Assembly (NCBI GenBank): GCA_003224515.1
Contig: QHZC01000161.1
Location: 1-5,974, forward strand
Source: Acidobacteriota bacterium
GTDB lineage: Bacteria; Acidobacteriota; Terriglobia; Acidiferrales; UBA7541
Length of the DNA: 5,974 nucleotides
Reading direction: 5' to 3'
A program made the translations under genes and the position numbers. Position 1 is the stretch's first letter. Every line of letters starts with the position of its first letter. The notes beneath the pieces are model-generated. The model was not told where the DNA came from and did not search any database. It worked only from the letters and a program-made list of their open reading frames with translations. Below, one piece after another: positions 1 to 5,974 of this stretch.

Positions 1-860
1 TCTTCGATGGCCTGCTGATTCAAGGGGCGGCCTAGCAGCGATTTTGCCGCCTCCGTAGCGGCCAGTGGACGGCAGGCGGCCGCACCCACGACAATGCGGG
101 CGTCCTCGACCACGTTATCTCTGGAGAGGCGGGCTGCTGCCGCGACGGAGAGCACGGGAAAGTCGAACGAGCCCCGGCGTCGGAGTTTCCAGTAGGTGCT
201 CTTCCATCCAGGCAATGAATCGAGCAATACTTCCGCTAGAATTTCATCCGGCCTGCGCTTGATGTAGTCGATCCCATCGTTGTTATACAGGTCGGAGAGT
301 AGGACCTCACGCTCTCCCGAGCGCGACACCAGCCGGACTCGCGCGCCCAGAGCCACGAGCGCCGGGCCCGTATCCGTCGAGGACACTGCCAAGCACTTCG
401 AGCTTCCTGGCGCGACCCAGCAGGTCGTGCCGTCCTTTTTCAGGCAAAAATTGATCGACTTCCTCCATTCGTAGCTCTGATCGTAGTAGTTGCAGCGCGT
501 ATCCAGGCAGATATTCCCGCCGAGCGTGGCCATGTTTCGAATCTGCGGAGTGGCCACGAGAGAAGCCGCTTCTGCCAGCGCCCTCAATCCATTTCTGAAG
601 CGCGGGTCTCCCGCAATATCCGAGAGTGTGAGGCAAGCGCCGAGCCGCGAGCCGGAATGGCTCAATTCAATGGCGCTTAAAGATTGGATGTGGCGGAGGC
701 TCACGAGCGTGCGCGGAACCTGTTGCCGGCGTTTCATGTTCGGCAGCAGGTCCGTTCCCCCGGCAAGGGGCATCGCATTGGCTCGCTCACCATCCAGAAT
801 GCGCGCGGCTTCGTCAAGCGTCGGCGGTGCGCGGAATTCGAATAGAGGCAATCGCATCAT
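1..860 (-). CDS. hcrB: 4-hydroxybenzoyl-CoA reductase-type FAD/[4Fe-4S] subunit (beta), C-terminus beyond window
   Basis: This is the FAD-binding medium subunit of a molybdenum hydroxylase. It passes electrons between the 2Fe-2S subunit and an external carrier. I translated 860 down to 1 and the frame is open throughout, giving 286 residues; relatives are about 320-330, so roughly 40 residues lie outside the window. Residues 31-42 (PLAGGTDLLPNM) and 110-118 (MATLGGNIC) are the two FAD-binding motifs of the family. Between them and the C-terminal domain is a loop with C123, C139, C147 and C156. The spacing 16/8/9 is the one I recall for the extra [4Fe-4S] cluster of Thauera aromatica HcrB, and the surrounding CNYYDQ and KCLAVSSTDT also fit. 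Plain xanthine or CO dehydrogenase medium subunits lack this loop. The ATG at 860 (a second ATG follows) overlaps the ancestral hcrA stop as ATGA. The gene shows no lesion. Family assignment is firm; the exact substrate is inferred. Confidence 0.9.
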   Translation of the reverse strand, partial: MMRLPLFEFRAPPTLDEAARILDGERANAMPLAGGTDLLPNMKRRQQVPRTLVSLRHIQSLSAIELSHSGSRLGACLTLSDIAGDPRFRNGLRALAEAASLVATPQIRNMATLGGNICLDTRCNYYDQSYEWRKSINFCLKKDGTTCWVAPGSSKCLAVSSTDTGPALVALGARVRLVSRSGEREVLLSDLYNNDGIDYIKRRPDEILAEVLLDSLPGWKSTYWKLRRRGSFDFPVLSVAAAARLSRDNVVEDARIVVGAAACRPLAATEAAKSLLGRPLNQQAIE

Positions 861-870
861 GGCGCGAGTA

Positions 871-879
871 CCTTCTCCC
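871..879 (-). promoter_or_regulatory. Ribosome binding site of the FAD subunit, inside the hcrA tail
   Basis: GGGAGAAGG lies 10 nt before the ATG at 860 and fixes that start. It sits within the last codons of the ancestral large-subunit frame, whose TGA (859-857) overlaps the ATG as ATGA. This is the usual arrangement for translational coupling, so premature stops in hcrA may reduce hcrB translation. Confidence 0.7.
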
Positions 880-1018
880 GGCGGGGTTTTTGCCGGCGGG
901 GAACATCGTTCACGGCGTTGCCGTCGCCGCCTTCCCAAGGAGGAGGGACGCGCAGGGCTTCGGGCCAATTGACGTGCGGAAAATGAGTCGGACCGAAGCG
1001 CGGCTCGCGTCCCGCTTT

Positions 1019-1021
1019 CTA
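1019..1021 (-). other. In-frame TAG near the hcrA C-terminus
   Basis: TAG follows IMKALAE. The same frame then runs 53 further codons, including HFPHVNWPEALRVPPPWEGG, and stops at TGA 859-857, which overlaps the hcrB ATG. The coherent peptide and the ATGA junction suggest that the TAG replaced a sense codon such as AAG, GAG or CAG. It could instead be a genuine earlier terminus, in which case 858-1018 is a remnant. Confidence 0.6.
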
Positions 1022-1423
1022 CTCCGCGAGAGCTTTCATGATTTTTTCCGGCGTGACAGGAATCTCGTCGATGCGTACGCCCACCGCATCATAGACCGCG
1101 TTGGCCACCGCCGGCATGATGGGCAGAAGCGGGCCTTGACCGACTTCTTTCGCGCCAAATGGGCCGCGGGGATCAGGAGCTTCAATCAGCTCAGTCGTGA
1201 CTTCGGGCATGTCGAGCGAGGTCGGGCTCTTGTATTCGAGGATCGAAGGGAATTTGTGCACCAGCGCATGGGAAAGTTTCTTCGGCAGCCGGCGGAATTC
1301 CTGCTCTTCCATAAGGGCTTCACCGAGGCCCATGTACACGCTGCCTTCGACCTGGCCGCGCACAAGCGTAGGATTCAGCGCGCGGCCGATGTCGTGTGCG
1401 ATCCAAATCCTGGGAACGATGAT

Positions 1424-1426
1424 TCA
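1424..1426 (-). other. In-frame TGA in hcrA (probably a former Trp TGG)
   Basis: In the restored frame the protein reads NQATG, stop, IIVPRIWIAHDIGRALNPT. The same frame is open on both sides of the stop. A single G-to-A change of TGG would produce it. It lies about 280 bases before the active-site Glu codon. Confidence 0.8.
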
Positions 1427-1483
1427 GCCAGTCGCCTGGTTCACTTCCACTTCAACAACGGCGGCGGAATAGGAATAGGTCGG

Positions 1484-1492
1484 AGAGGCCCC
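1484..1492 (-). other. One-base frameshift in hcrA
   Basis: Reading down from GSYTPPLYKGGGVGP, the frame changes to LRPIPIPPP and stops at 1443-1441. The frame reached by adding one base here reads GPSPTYSYSAAVVEVEVN, which is what this family shows at this point. The event is equivalent to one lost base in or near GGGGCCTCT on the minus strand. Confidence 0.85.
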
Positions 1493-3039
1493 ACGCCGCC
1501 TCCTTTGTAGAGAGGCGGAGTGTAGGAGCCCACGGTGCCAATCGTGCCGAAACGAGCTTCCGCCAGGCAAACGGCTTCCTGAAACGTGACGCCCTTTTCG
1601 GGCGCAGCGGAATCGAAAACGCGTCTCTCAGCAAAGCGCAGCCGTTCTTTCGGTACTTCCAGTTTTTCCGCCACGGCGTCTCTAAGGATCGCTCTTCCGC
1701 GTTCCGCGGCCTGCAGTGCCGCGTTCCCGGCCATCAGTGTGACGCGGCTCGAATAGGATCCCAAGTCGACGGGACCGAGATCGGTGTCGCCGGTGAACAA
1801 GCGGACGTCAAACGTGTCGATGCCAAGAACCTCCGCGACAATTCCGGCGAGAACATCATCTGAGCCCTGTCCGATCTCCGTCGCGCCGCAGAAAATCGAA
1901 ACGCCGCCACTGCGATCGAATTTCAGTTGCACTCCCGAGTGCGGCATTTTGTTCCAGTAAATGGGGAGTCCCGCCCCGGTCAGATAAGCGGAGCAGGCCA
2001 GACCCACGCCGCGGCCTTCAGGGAACTTACGGAATTTCTCTTTCCAACCAGAGACCTTGACGACGCGGCGAATGCACTCGGCAAGATTGACGGTTCCCAG
2101 GCGGAAGAAATTTGCGGTCAAAGCGTTTGAGGATTCAGCGATCCGGAGACGCAAATCCGCCGGGTCCATCTTGAGTCTCTCCGCGATCTTGTCGAGTTGG
2201 ACTTCCTGGCCGAAGCGCGGTTGAGGAGTGCCATGTCCGCGTTTGGGCCCACACGGCGGTTTGTTCGTGAAGGTGCGGCAGCCCTGGTAGCGGTATCGCG
2301 GGATGTGGTATGTCGTTGTTTGCAGCGCTCCGGCGTAAAACGTGCTCGCGACGCCGTACGAGCCGTAGGCGCCACCGTCGATCAGCGTCTGGAGATGCAT
2401 GCCGGTAATCGCGCCGTCCTTCTTGACACCGGTTTTGAATTTCATCAGGACCGGATGGCGGCCGCGATGGCAATAGAAAACTTCTTCGCGCGTCAGGCAG
2501 ATCTTGACGGGCCGGTCGAGCATCAGTGCGGCCTTGGCCACGACGATTTCGTGATTGAAGGGGTCGCTTTTTCCGCCGAAGCCGCCGCCGTTGGGCGTGG
2601 CGATCACGCGAATATGCGCGGCGGGCATTTCCAGAACTTTAGCGAGCGCGCGGTGAAGGTAGTGCGGCGTCTGCGTGCTGGACCAGATCGTCAGCTTTCC
2701 GTCGGGGTCTTTGATGGCCACAGCAGCATGCTGCTCGATTGCGAGATGCGTATTCCCTTGGAAGAAAAAAGTGTCCTCGAAGATTTCGTCGGCTTCGGCA
2801 AAACCTTCCTCGACGTTGCCGAATTCCAGGGCCACGAGTTTATGAATGTTCCCCTCTTCGCCGTATTCGTGAATCCGCGGCTCAGGAGTCCGAAGAGCCT
2901 CCTCGGAACTAGAGATGGTAGTGAGGATTTCATATTCGACATCAATCAAGTCGAGAGCCTCAAAGGCCGTCAGCTCTTCGCGCGCGATGACGGCAGCGAC
3001 CGGATCTCCCACATGCCTCACGCGATCAACACAAAGGGC

Positions 3040-3045
3040 CTGGAG
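3040..3045 (-). other. Probable in-frame deletion junction in hcrA
   Basis: The protein passes directly from HPGVYLVL (to L86) through Q87 to ALCVDRVRHVGDPVAAV. In relatives about 18 residues lie between these blocks, of the general form TGxDxPxxxGxxPxxxDE. The reading frame is kept. I judged this from memory of the family, not from an alignment. Confidence 0.55.
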
Positions 3046-3333
3046 CACCAAATACACGCCCGGGTGAGCGGCGGCGCGCGACGTGTCTATTTTCCGGATA
3101 CGCGCGTGAGGATGGGGAGACCGCAGCAGCTTCGAGTGCGCCATTCGCGGCAGGAAAATGTCGTCGGCAAAGCGCGTTTGGCCTGTCACCTTCGCGCGGG
3201 CATCGACTCTGCGCCGAGGGACTCCGATCACCCGAAGTTCGTCTCCGTTGGCCTTTCGAGCGCCAACGGGTGTCATTCGCGGATCCTTTTCATTCGGCAT
3301 GCGCCCTCTTTGTCCGTGCCCTCGCCGCGTAAT

Positions 3334-3849
3334 CTACGTTACAGTGCTTTTCTGCGCCGCGATCTTGAGCACCGCGGCTTCTACGGCTTCGAAAATCTGC
3401 AAGTAACCAGTGCAGCGGCATAGGTTTCCGGAGATCGCTTCGCGGATCTGATCGCGGCTGGGGTGAGGGTTCTGATCGAGCAAAGCCTTCGCCGTCACCA
3501 GAATTGCCGGCGTGCAATAGCCGCACTGCGCCGCACCGAGATCGGCAAAAGCATCTTGCAAGGGATGAAGGTTTCCATCTTCTCCGAGGCCTTCGACCGT
3601 CAGTACTTGCCTTCCGCTACAGTCGACTGCCAGCACGAGACAGGAAAGCACGGGTTTGCCGTCCAGAAGAACGGCGCAAGCCCCGCATTCTCCCAGCTCA
3701 CAGCCGTGCTTCGTGCCGGTATGACCGAGATCCTCGCGCAGGACTTCCAACAAAGTCTTGTAAGGCGCGAAGCAGACATCGGTCTCTTCGCCATTTAACG
3801 TGAATCGTATCTGTGAGGTTTTTTGCGATTCGATTGGCAGTGTGGTCAC
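3334..3849 (-). CDS. hcrC: 2Fe-2S small subunit (gamma) of HCR-type molybdenum hydroxylase
   Basis: This subunit carries two [2Fe-2S] clusters linking the molybdenum site to the FAD subunit. Counting from GTG 3849 it has 171 residues, a normal family length. The plant-ferredoxin-like domain has C50, C55, C58 and C70 (CELGECGAC then C after 11 residues). The helical domain has C109, C112 (CGYC), C144 and C146 (NLCRC). All eight cluster ligands are present. No ATG is available. A TTG at 3855 is in frame, but GAGGTG at 3862-3857 is only 1 nt from it and is 7 nt from the GTG at 3849, so I chose GTG. The gene follows tetR by 22 bp and precedes hcrA by 33 bp, so it is probably cotranscribed with both. 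It appears intact. The fold and cofactors are certain; the HCR role rests on the neighbouring FAD subunit. Confidence 0.92.
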   Translation of the reverse strand: MTTLPIESQKTSQIRFTLNGEETDVCFAPYKTLLEVLREDLGHTGTKHGCELGECGACAVLLDGKPVLSCLVLAVDCSGRQVLTVEGLGEDGNLHPLQDAFADLGAAQCGYCTPAILVTAKALLDQNPHPSRDQIREAISGNLCRCTGYLQIFEAVEAAVLKIAAQKSTVT

Positions 3850-3856
3850 TTTCAAG

Positions 3857-3862
3857 CACCTC
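3857..3862 (-). promoter_or_regulatory. Ribosome binding site deciding the GTG start of hcrC
   Basis: GAGGTG is spaced 7 nt from GTG 3849 but only 1 nt from the alternative TTG 3855, so it favours the GTG start. Confidence 0.6.
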
Positions 3863-3871
3863 GCGAAAACA

Positions 3872-4591
3872 TTACCGAACCGACGTGCGCCTTTTCATTC
3901 GTCGCGGCGCCGGATGGCCGACAGCGCGATGCGTTTTCCTGTCAAAGGAAAGCCGCTTCCGAGCATCCTGCTTGGCCAGCAAACCGCGGATCAGATAGTC
4001 CGCAAATTTCTCCGCGATCTGGACGGCCGTTAGCGGCCCCTCCGGGCTAAACCATTGAACACTCCAGTTCAGACCTCCAAGGATGGCGCGCACGGCAAGC
4101 GCCGGATCAAAGGAAACGAATTCTCCCGTTCGAATGCCGGCAACGATTAAATTCCGTACGCCTTCTTCATACTTGTCCCGTTTTCCTACCAGATAGCGTT
4201 GTTGGCGTGGCGCCAGCGCGGTTGTCAAAAGATGCGCCGCGGATCCCTCGACTTCGTCGAGCAGGCATCGCAAATGGGACACGATTACCATGCGCAGCTT
4301 GATCGCGGCACTGGTTCTCAACCGCCGAGCTTGGTCCAGCGCCGCGATCATGCGATCGAGCGAATTGTCCTGACAAAAGAAGAGAATCTCGTGTTTTCCC
4401 CGGAAGTAGTTGTATAGATTTGCCGGAGACAGGGCCGCTGCCGCCGCTATGTCGCGCATGCCGGTTTCCGCAAAGCCGCGCACGCGAAACTCTCTTCCCG
4501 CGGCACGCAAGATTTCCAGACGTCGGGCAAGATAGCGCCGTCTCGGATAGCCGTTCGGCCGACGCTCTGCTTGGCTGCTAGACAACTTCAT
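3872..4591 (-). CDS. TetR/AcrR-family transcriptional regulator
   Basis: A 239-residue one-component regulator. Residues 25-70 form the TetR DNA-binding domain: helix 1 LEILRAAGREFRVRGF, then the helix-turn-helix TGMRDIAAAAALSPANLYNYF (about 43-63) and GKHEIL. The rest is a helical ligand-binding and dimer domain ending near GLL205, followed by an unusual 34-residue tail with 13 Lys/Arg. The start chosen is ATG 4591, with GGAG (4604-4601) 9 nt upstream; a TTG at 4606 would add five residues. It lies between the ligase and the reductase genes, 22 bp before hcrC, and has paired palindromes upstream. I infer autoregulation and control of hcrCAB. An aromatic acyl-CoA inducer is plausible because several TetR proteins of acyl-CoA pathways respond to such thioesters, but the ligand cannot be read here. 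Confidence 0.88.
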   Translation of the reverse strand: MKLSSSQAERRPNGYPRRRYLARRLEILRAAGREFRVRGFAETGMRDIAAAAALSPANLYNYFRGKHEILFFCQDNSLDRMIAALDQARRLRTSAAIKLRMVIVSHLRCLLDEVEGSAAHLLTTALAPRQQRYLVGKRDKYEEGVRNLIVAGIRTGEFVSFDPALAVRAILGGLNWSVQWFSPEGPLTAVQIAEKFADYLIRGLLAKQDARKRLSFDRKTHRAVGHPAPRRMKRRTSVR

Positions 4592-4634
4592 TCTCCGGCA
4601 CTCCAAGAATGCTTCAGGATGGATCGACTTCCTT

Positions 4635-4663
4635 AGTGTCTACCTTCTCTCCGCCGGTGTCAA
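4635..4663 (-). promoter_or_regulatory. Candidate sigma-70 promoter for tetR-hcrCAB
   Basis: A perfect TTGACA lies at 4663-4658. A weak -10 follows, either GACACT (4640-4635, 17-nt spacer) or TAGACA (4642-4637, 15-nt spacer); each matches only 3 of 6 consensus positions. Transcription would begin about 35-40 nt before ATG 4591. The -35 is 3 bp from the first palindrome, which suits repression by a bound dimer. Confidence 0.45.
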
Positions 4664-4666
4664 AGG

Positions 4667-4688
4667 TTTCTGAACAACTGTTCAGAAA
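4667..4688. promoter_or_regulatory. Operator candidate 1: perfect 10-bp inverted repeat
   Basis: Arms TTTCTGAACA (4667-4676) and TGTTCAGAAA (4679-4688) are exact reverse complements separated by AC. The symmetric, 2-bp-centred form is typical of sites bound by TetR-type dimers. It lies 75 bp upstream of the tetR ATG and 3 bp upstream of the -35 candidate. A poly-U tail is absent on both strands, so it is not a terminator. Confidence 0.7.
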
Positions 4689-4689
4689 A

Positions 4690-4703
4690 AGAACACTTGT
4701 TCA
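4690..4703. promoter_or_regulatory. Operator candidate 2: second copy of the same palindrome
   Basis: AGAACA-CT-TGTTCA repeats the core of operator 1 (TGAACA-AC-TGTTCA) with one half-site mismatch; the exact palindrome is 4691-4702. The centres are 19 bp apart. Two copies of one half-site pattern side by side are unlikely by chance and suggest two dimers bound together. Confidence 0.65.
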
Positions 4704-4761
4704 GATCGTTGCTGGAGGGAAGGGAAATCTTTGCGGGTCGGGCATGCTGACAAGTTCCCGG

Positions 4762-5974
4762 CTATCCCGGTTGATTTTCGCCATCCAAGCGGCGGAACCG
4801 GCGAGCCTTCATCTCAAAATGTGTCAGCGTGCCCGGTTCCGCGACTTTGACGGTGGGATGCAAGGAGAGTGCGTGATAAATCGCTTGCTCCACGCTGGTT
4901 CGCACGTGTTCGGCGTCATTGCCGGACAGGACTTCTGAGAGTACTCACTGTCACCTGGAACTCGCCGACGCTGGCAAACTGGCGGACTACGTTTTCGATC
5001 GCCGTAGGGTAGACGTTCACACCACGGATCGTCACCATGTCGTCGCTTCGACCCAGCAAGCCTCCGTCGAAGCGCGCGAAGCTACGCCCGCAAGCGCAGG
5101 GAGAGGAATTGAGGCGCACCAGATCTCCGGTGCGATATCGGATAACGGGAAACCCGGCGCGCCCCAAATTCGTGATCACCAGTTCTCCTATTTCACCGGA
5201 GGGCGCATCCTTCCCGGTGTGGCGGTCAAGCACTTCAGCAATGAATTCGCTTTCGATCACGTGAATTCCTCCTGGCTGAACTTCGCATTCAAAGCTATGA
5301 GCACCAACTTCGGAAGCCCCTGCGTGATCGAAGCACTTCGCGTTCCACGCTTTTTCAATGCGGGACTTCGTTCGCGCCACGTTTGCTCCCGGCTCTCCCG
5401 CATGGATCAGCGTGCGAACCTGCAGGGAGCGCATGTCGAAATGATCCTCCCGGGCAACCTCCGCGAGCCGCAACGCATACGTCGGAGTCGAGCACACCAC
5501 CGTCGCTCCAAGGTCACGCATCATGTGCAAGCGTTGGATGGAATCCTTGCCGCCGCCGGGAATCACCATCGCGCCTATTTTTCTTACTCCCTCAACCGTG
5601 GCCCAGAAGCCGATGAAAGGGCCGAACGAAAACGCTAGGAACACGCGATCCGCTGCCGTCACGCCGGCGGCCTTCAAAACATGCCCCCAACAGTCTCCCC
5701 ACCACTCCCAGCTTTCGGGAGTGTCCACGACCGAGAGCGGCGTACCCGTCGTTCCAGATGTCTGATGAACGCGCGTGTAGGCGTCCACGGAAAAGGTCGC
5801 ATTGGTTCCAAAGGGCGGCGCTTCTTCCTGGGCGCGCACTAACTCCGATTTGTGGGTGAAAGGGAGTTTCTGGAAGTCAGAAATAGACCGGATATCGCCG
5901 GGGACGACGCCCGCATCGTTCCACTTCCTGGTGTAGAACCGGTTGCGACCGGAAATCTCGCGAAGAAGTTTTTG
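4762..5974 (-). pseudogene. Phenylacetate-CoA-ligase-like aryl-CoA ligase, frameshifted near its C-terminus, N-terminus beyond window
   Basis: An adenylate-forming ligase of the PaaK family, which activates an aromatic acid to its CoA thioester with ATP. The frame is open from 5974 with no start in the window; comparison with the family (about 430 residues) suggests some 20 N-terminal residues are missing. Motifs seen are FYTRKWNDAG near the start, the P-loop HQTSGTTGTP (near 5767-5738), HAGASEVG, YRTGDLV, a CACGR segment, GRSDDM and IRGVNVYPTAIENVV. After FQVTVST the frame fails and stops at 4918-4916. The other frame resumes with GNDAEHVRTSVEQAIYHAL and then HPTVKVAEPGTL and HFEMKARRFRRL, and ends at TAG 4764-4762. 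That tail carries the family's catalytic-lysine region, so the short product probably cannot complete adenylation. It is the likely upstream partner of the reductase, supplying its CoA ester. Substrate unknown. Confidence 0.82.
4919..4957 (-). other. Frameshift zone in the ligase gene
   Basis: Frame one reads VSTLRSPVRQ then stop. The overlapping frame reads SEVLSGNDAEHV and continues into the conserved C-terminus. The change fits one inserted base (or a net loss of two), and the block appears a few residues shorter than in relatives, so a small deletion is also possible. Confidence 0.75.

Larger units (their letters stand above)
857..3300 (-). pseudogene. hcrA: 4-hydroxybenzoyl-CoA reductase-like molybdopterin (alpha) subunit, disrupted
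   Basis: This is the catalytic large subunit, which binds the molybdenum-pterin cofactor and the aromatic CoA thioester. It starts at ATG 3300, 33 bp after hcrC, with AGAGG a few bases upstream. The N-terminal hammerhead domain covers about residues 23-150. Cofactor-binding motifs follow: N237-K244 (NGGGFGGK), residues 355-361 (GHGTPQP) and C471-S480 (CGATEIGQGS). The first frame is open for 619 codons but turns to nonsense after GP605. Restoring one base near 1486 recovers SPTYSYSAAVVEVEV, then a TGA (1426-1424), then IWIAHDIGRALNPT, the active-site Glu motif PFGAKEVGQG (Glu codon at 1147-1145) and VTPEKIMKALAE. Next comes a TAG (1021-1019) and a further 53 sense codons to a TGA at 859-857. 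The rebuilt protein is about 812 residues. About 18 residues also seem missing at L86/Q87. The longest product lacks the catalytic Glu, so I infer it is inactive unless the lesions are sequencing errors. Confidence 0.85.

Noticed and set aside
1424..1426. TGA decoded as selenocysteine or by read-through
   Set aside because: Known selenium-containing molybdenum hydroxylases use a labile selenium atom, not selenocysteine at this site; no downstream hairpin was noticed, and an upstream frameshift would still block translation.
1484..1492. Programmed -1 frameshifting
   Set aside because: The local bases do not form an X XXY YYZ slippery heptamer in the zero frame, and an in-frame TGA follows 20 codons later.
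827..1510. A plus-strand open frame of 227 codons over the damaged hcrA end
   Set aside because: The minus strand here, once the frameshift is allowed for, reads conserved family sequence; the plus-strand protein is arginine-rich and unrecognisable.
2197..3423. A plus-strand open frame of 408 codons
   Set aside because: It lies opposite hcrA, has no recognisable domain, and the minus strand encodes clear molybdopterin-subunit motifs throughout. It is an antisense shadow of GC-rich codons.
1..3849. Carbon monoxide dehydrogenase (coxMSL)
   Set aside because: The large subunit lacks the CoxL active-site Cys loop as I know it, and the FAD subunit has the HCR-type [4Fe-4S] cysteine loop.
4667..4690. 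Rho-independent terminator after the ligase
   Set aside because: The stem is AT-rich and no U-run follows it on the minus strand; the run of T precedes the stem.
4667..4702. LexA (GAAC-N4-GTTC) boxes of the Gram-positive type
   Set aside because: Both repeats formally match, but no SOS gene is nearby and the adjacent TetR gene is a simpler explanation. Not excluded.
1..5974. tRNA genes, insertion sequences, CRISPR arrays, defence systems
   Set aside because: No cloverleaf-like segment, transposase motif, terminal repeats or spaced direct repeats were seen; the window is filled by the catabolic locus.

Overview
The window is a single catabolic locus read entirely from the minus strand. It encodes a ring-activating CoA ligase and a molybdenum hydroxylase of the 4-hydroxybenzoyl-CoA reductase (HCR) family, with a TetR-type regulator between them. 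In transcription order (right to left) it holds: a phenylacetate-CoA-ligase-like gene (enters at 5974, broken near its end); a 170-bp gap with two closely related palindromes and a promoter candidate; tetR (4591-3872); the small 2Fe-2S subunit (3849-3334, hcrC-like); the large molybdopterin subunit (3300-857, hcrA-like, broken); and the FAD subunit (860-1, hcrB-like, leaves the window before its C-terminus). The small-large-medium order matches the hba/hcr clusters of anaerobic 4-hydroxybenzoate degraders as I recall them. From the ligase 3' end onward the genes are packed tightly (22 bp, 33 bp and an ATGA overlap), which suggests one operon.

The best evidence for function is in the FAD subunit. 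It has a loop with four cysteines (C123, C139, C147, C156) at the spacing of the extra [4Fe-4S] cluster that separates 4-hydroxybenzoyl-CoA reductase from ordinary xanthine or CO dehydrogenases. The expected chemistry is CoA activation of an aromatic acid followed by reductive removal of a ring hydroxyl. The exact substrate cannot be read from the sequence.

The most notable observation is that the locus looks like a pathway in decay. The large-subunit gene has a one-base frameshift near 1486, an in-frame TGA at 1424-1426 and an in-frame TAG at 1019-1021. After each of these, recognisable or family-like protein resumes, up to a natural stop that overlaps the hcrB start. An internal segment of about 18 codons also seems to be missing near 3042. 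The ligase gene has its own frameshift near 4945, and its conserved C-terminus continues in another frame to 4762. The small and FAD subunits and the regulator read cleanly. Real pseudogenisation is my first reading; a low-quality assembly is the main alternative.

Upstream of tetR are two inverted repeats sharing the half-site TGAACA/TGTTCA, 19 bp apart centre to centre. They lie directly beside a TTGACA -35 candidate and are probable operators for the TetR protein.

The organism is a moderately GC-rich bacterium (roughly high 50s percent by eye, not computed), probably from soil or sediment with an anaerobic aromatic metabolism. Its phylum cannot be fixed from this window. I saw no RNA genes, insertion sequences, CRISPR arrays or gene-free stretches over 300 bp.
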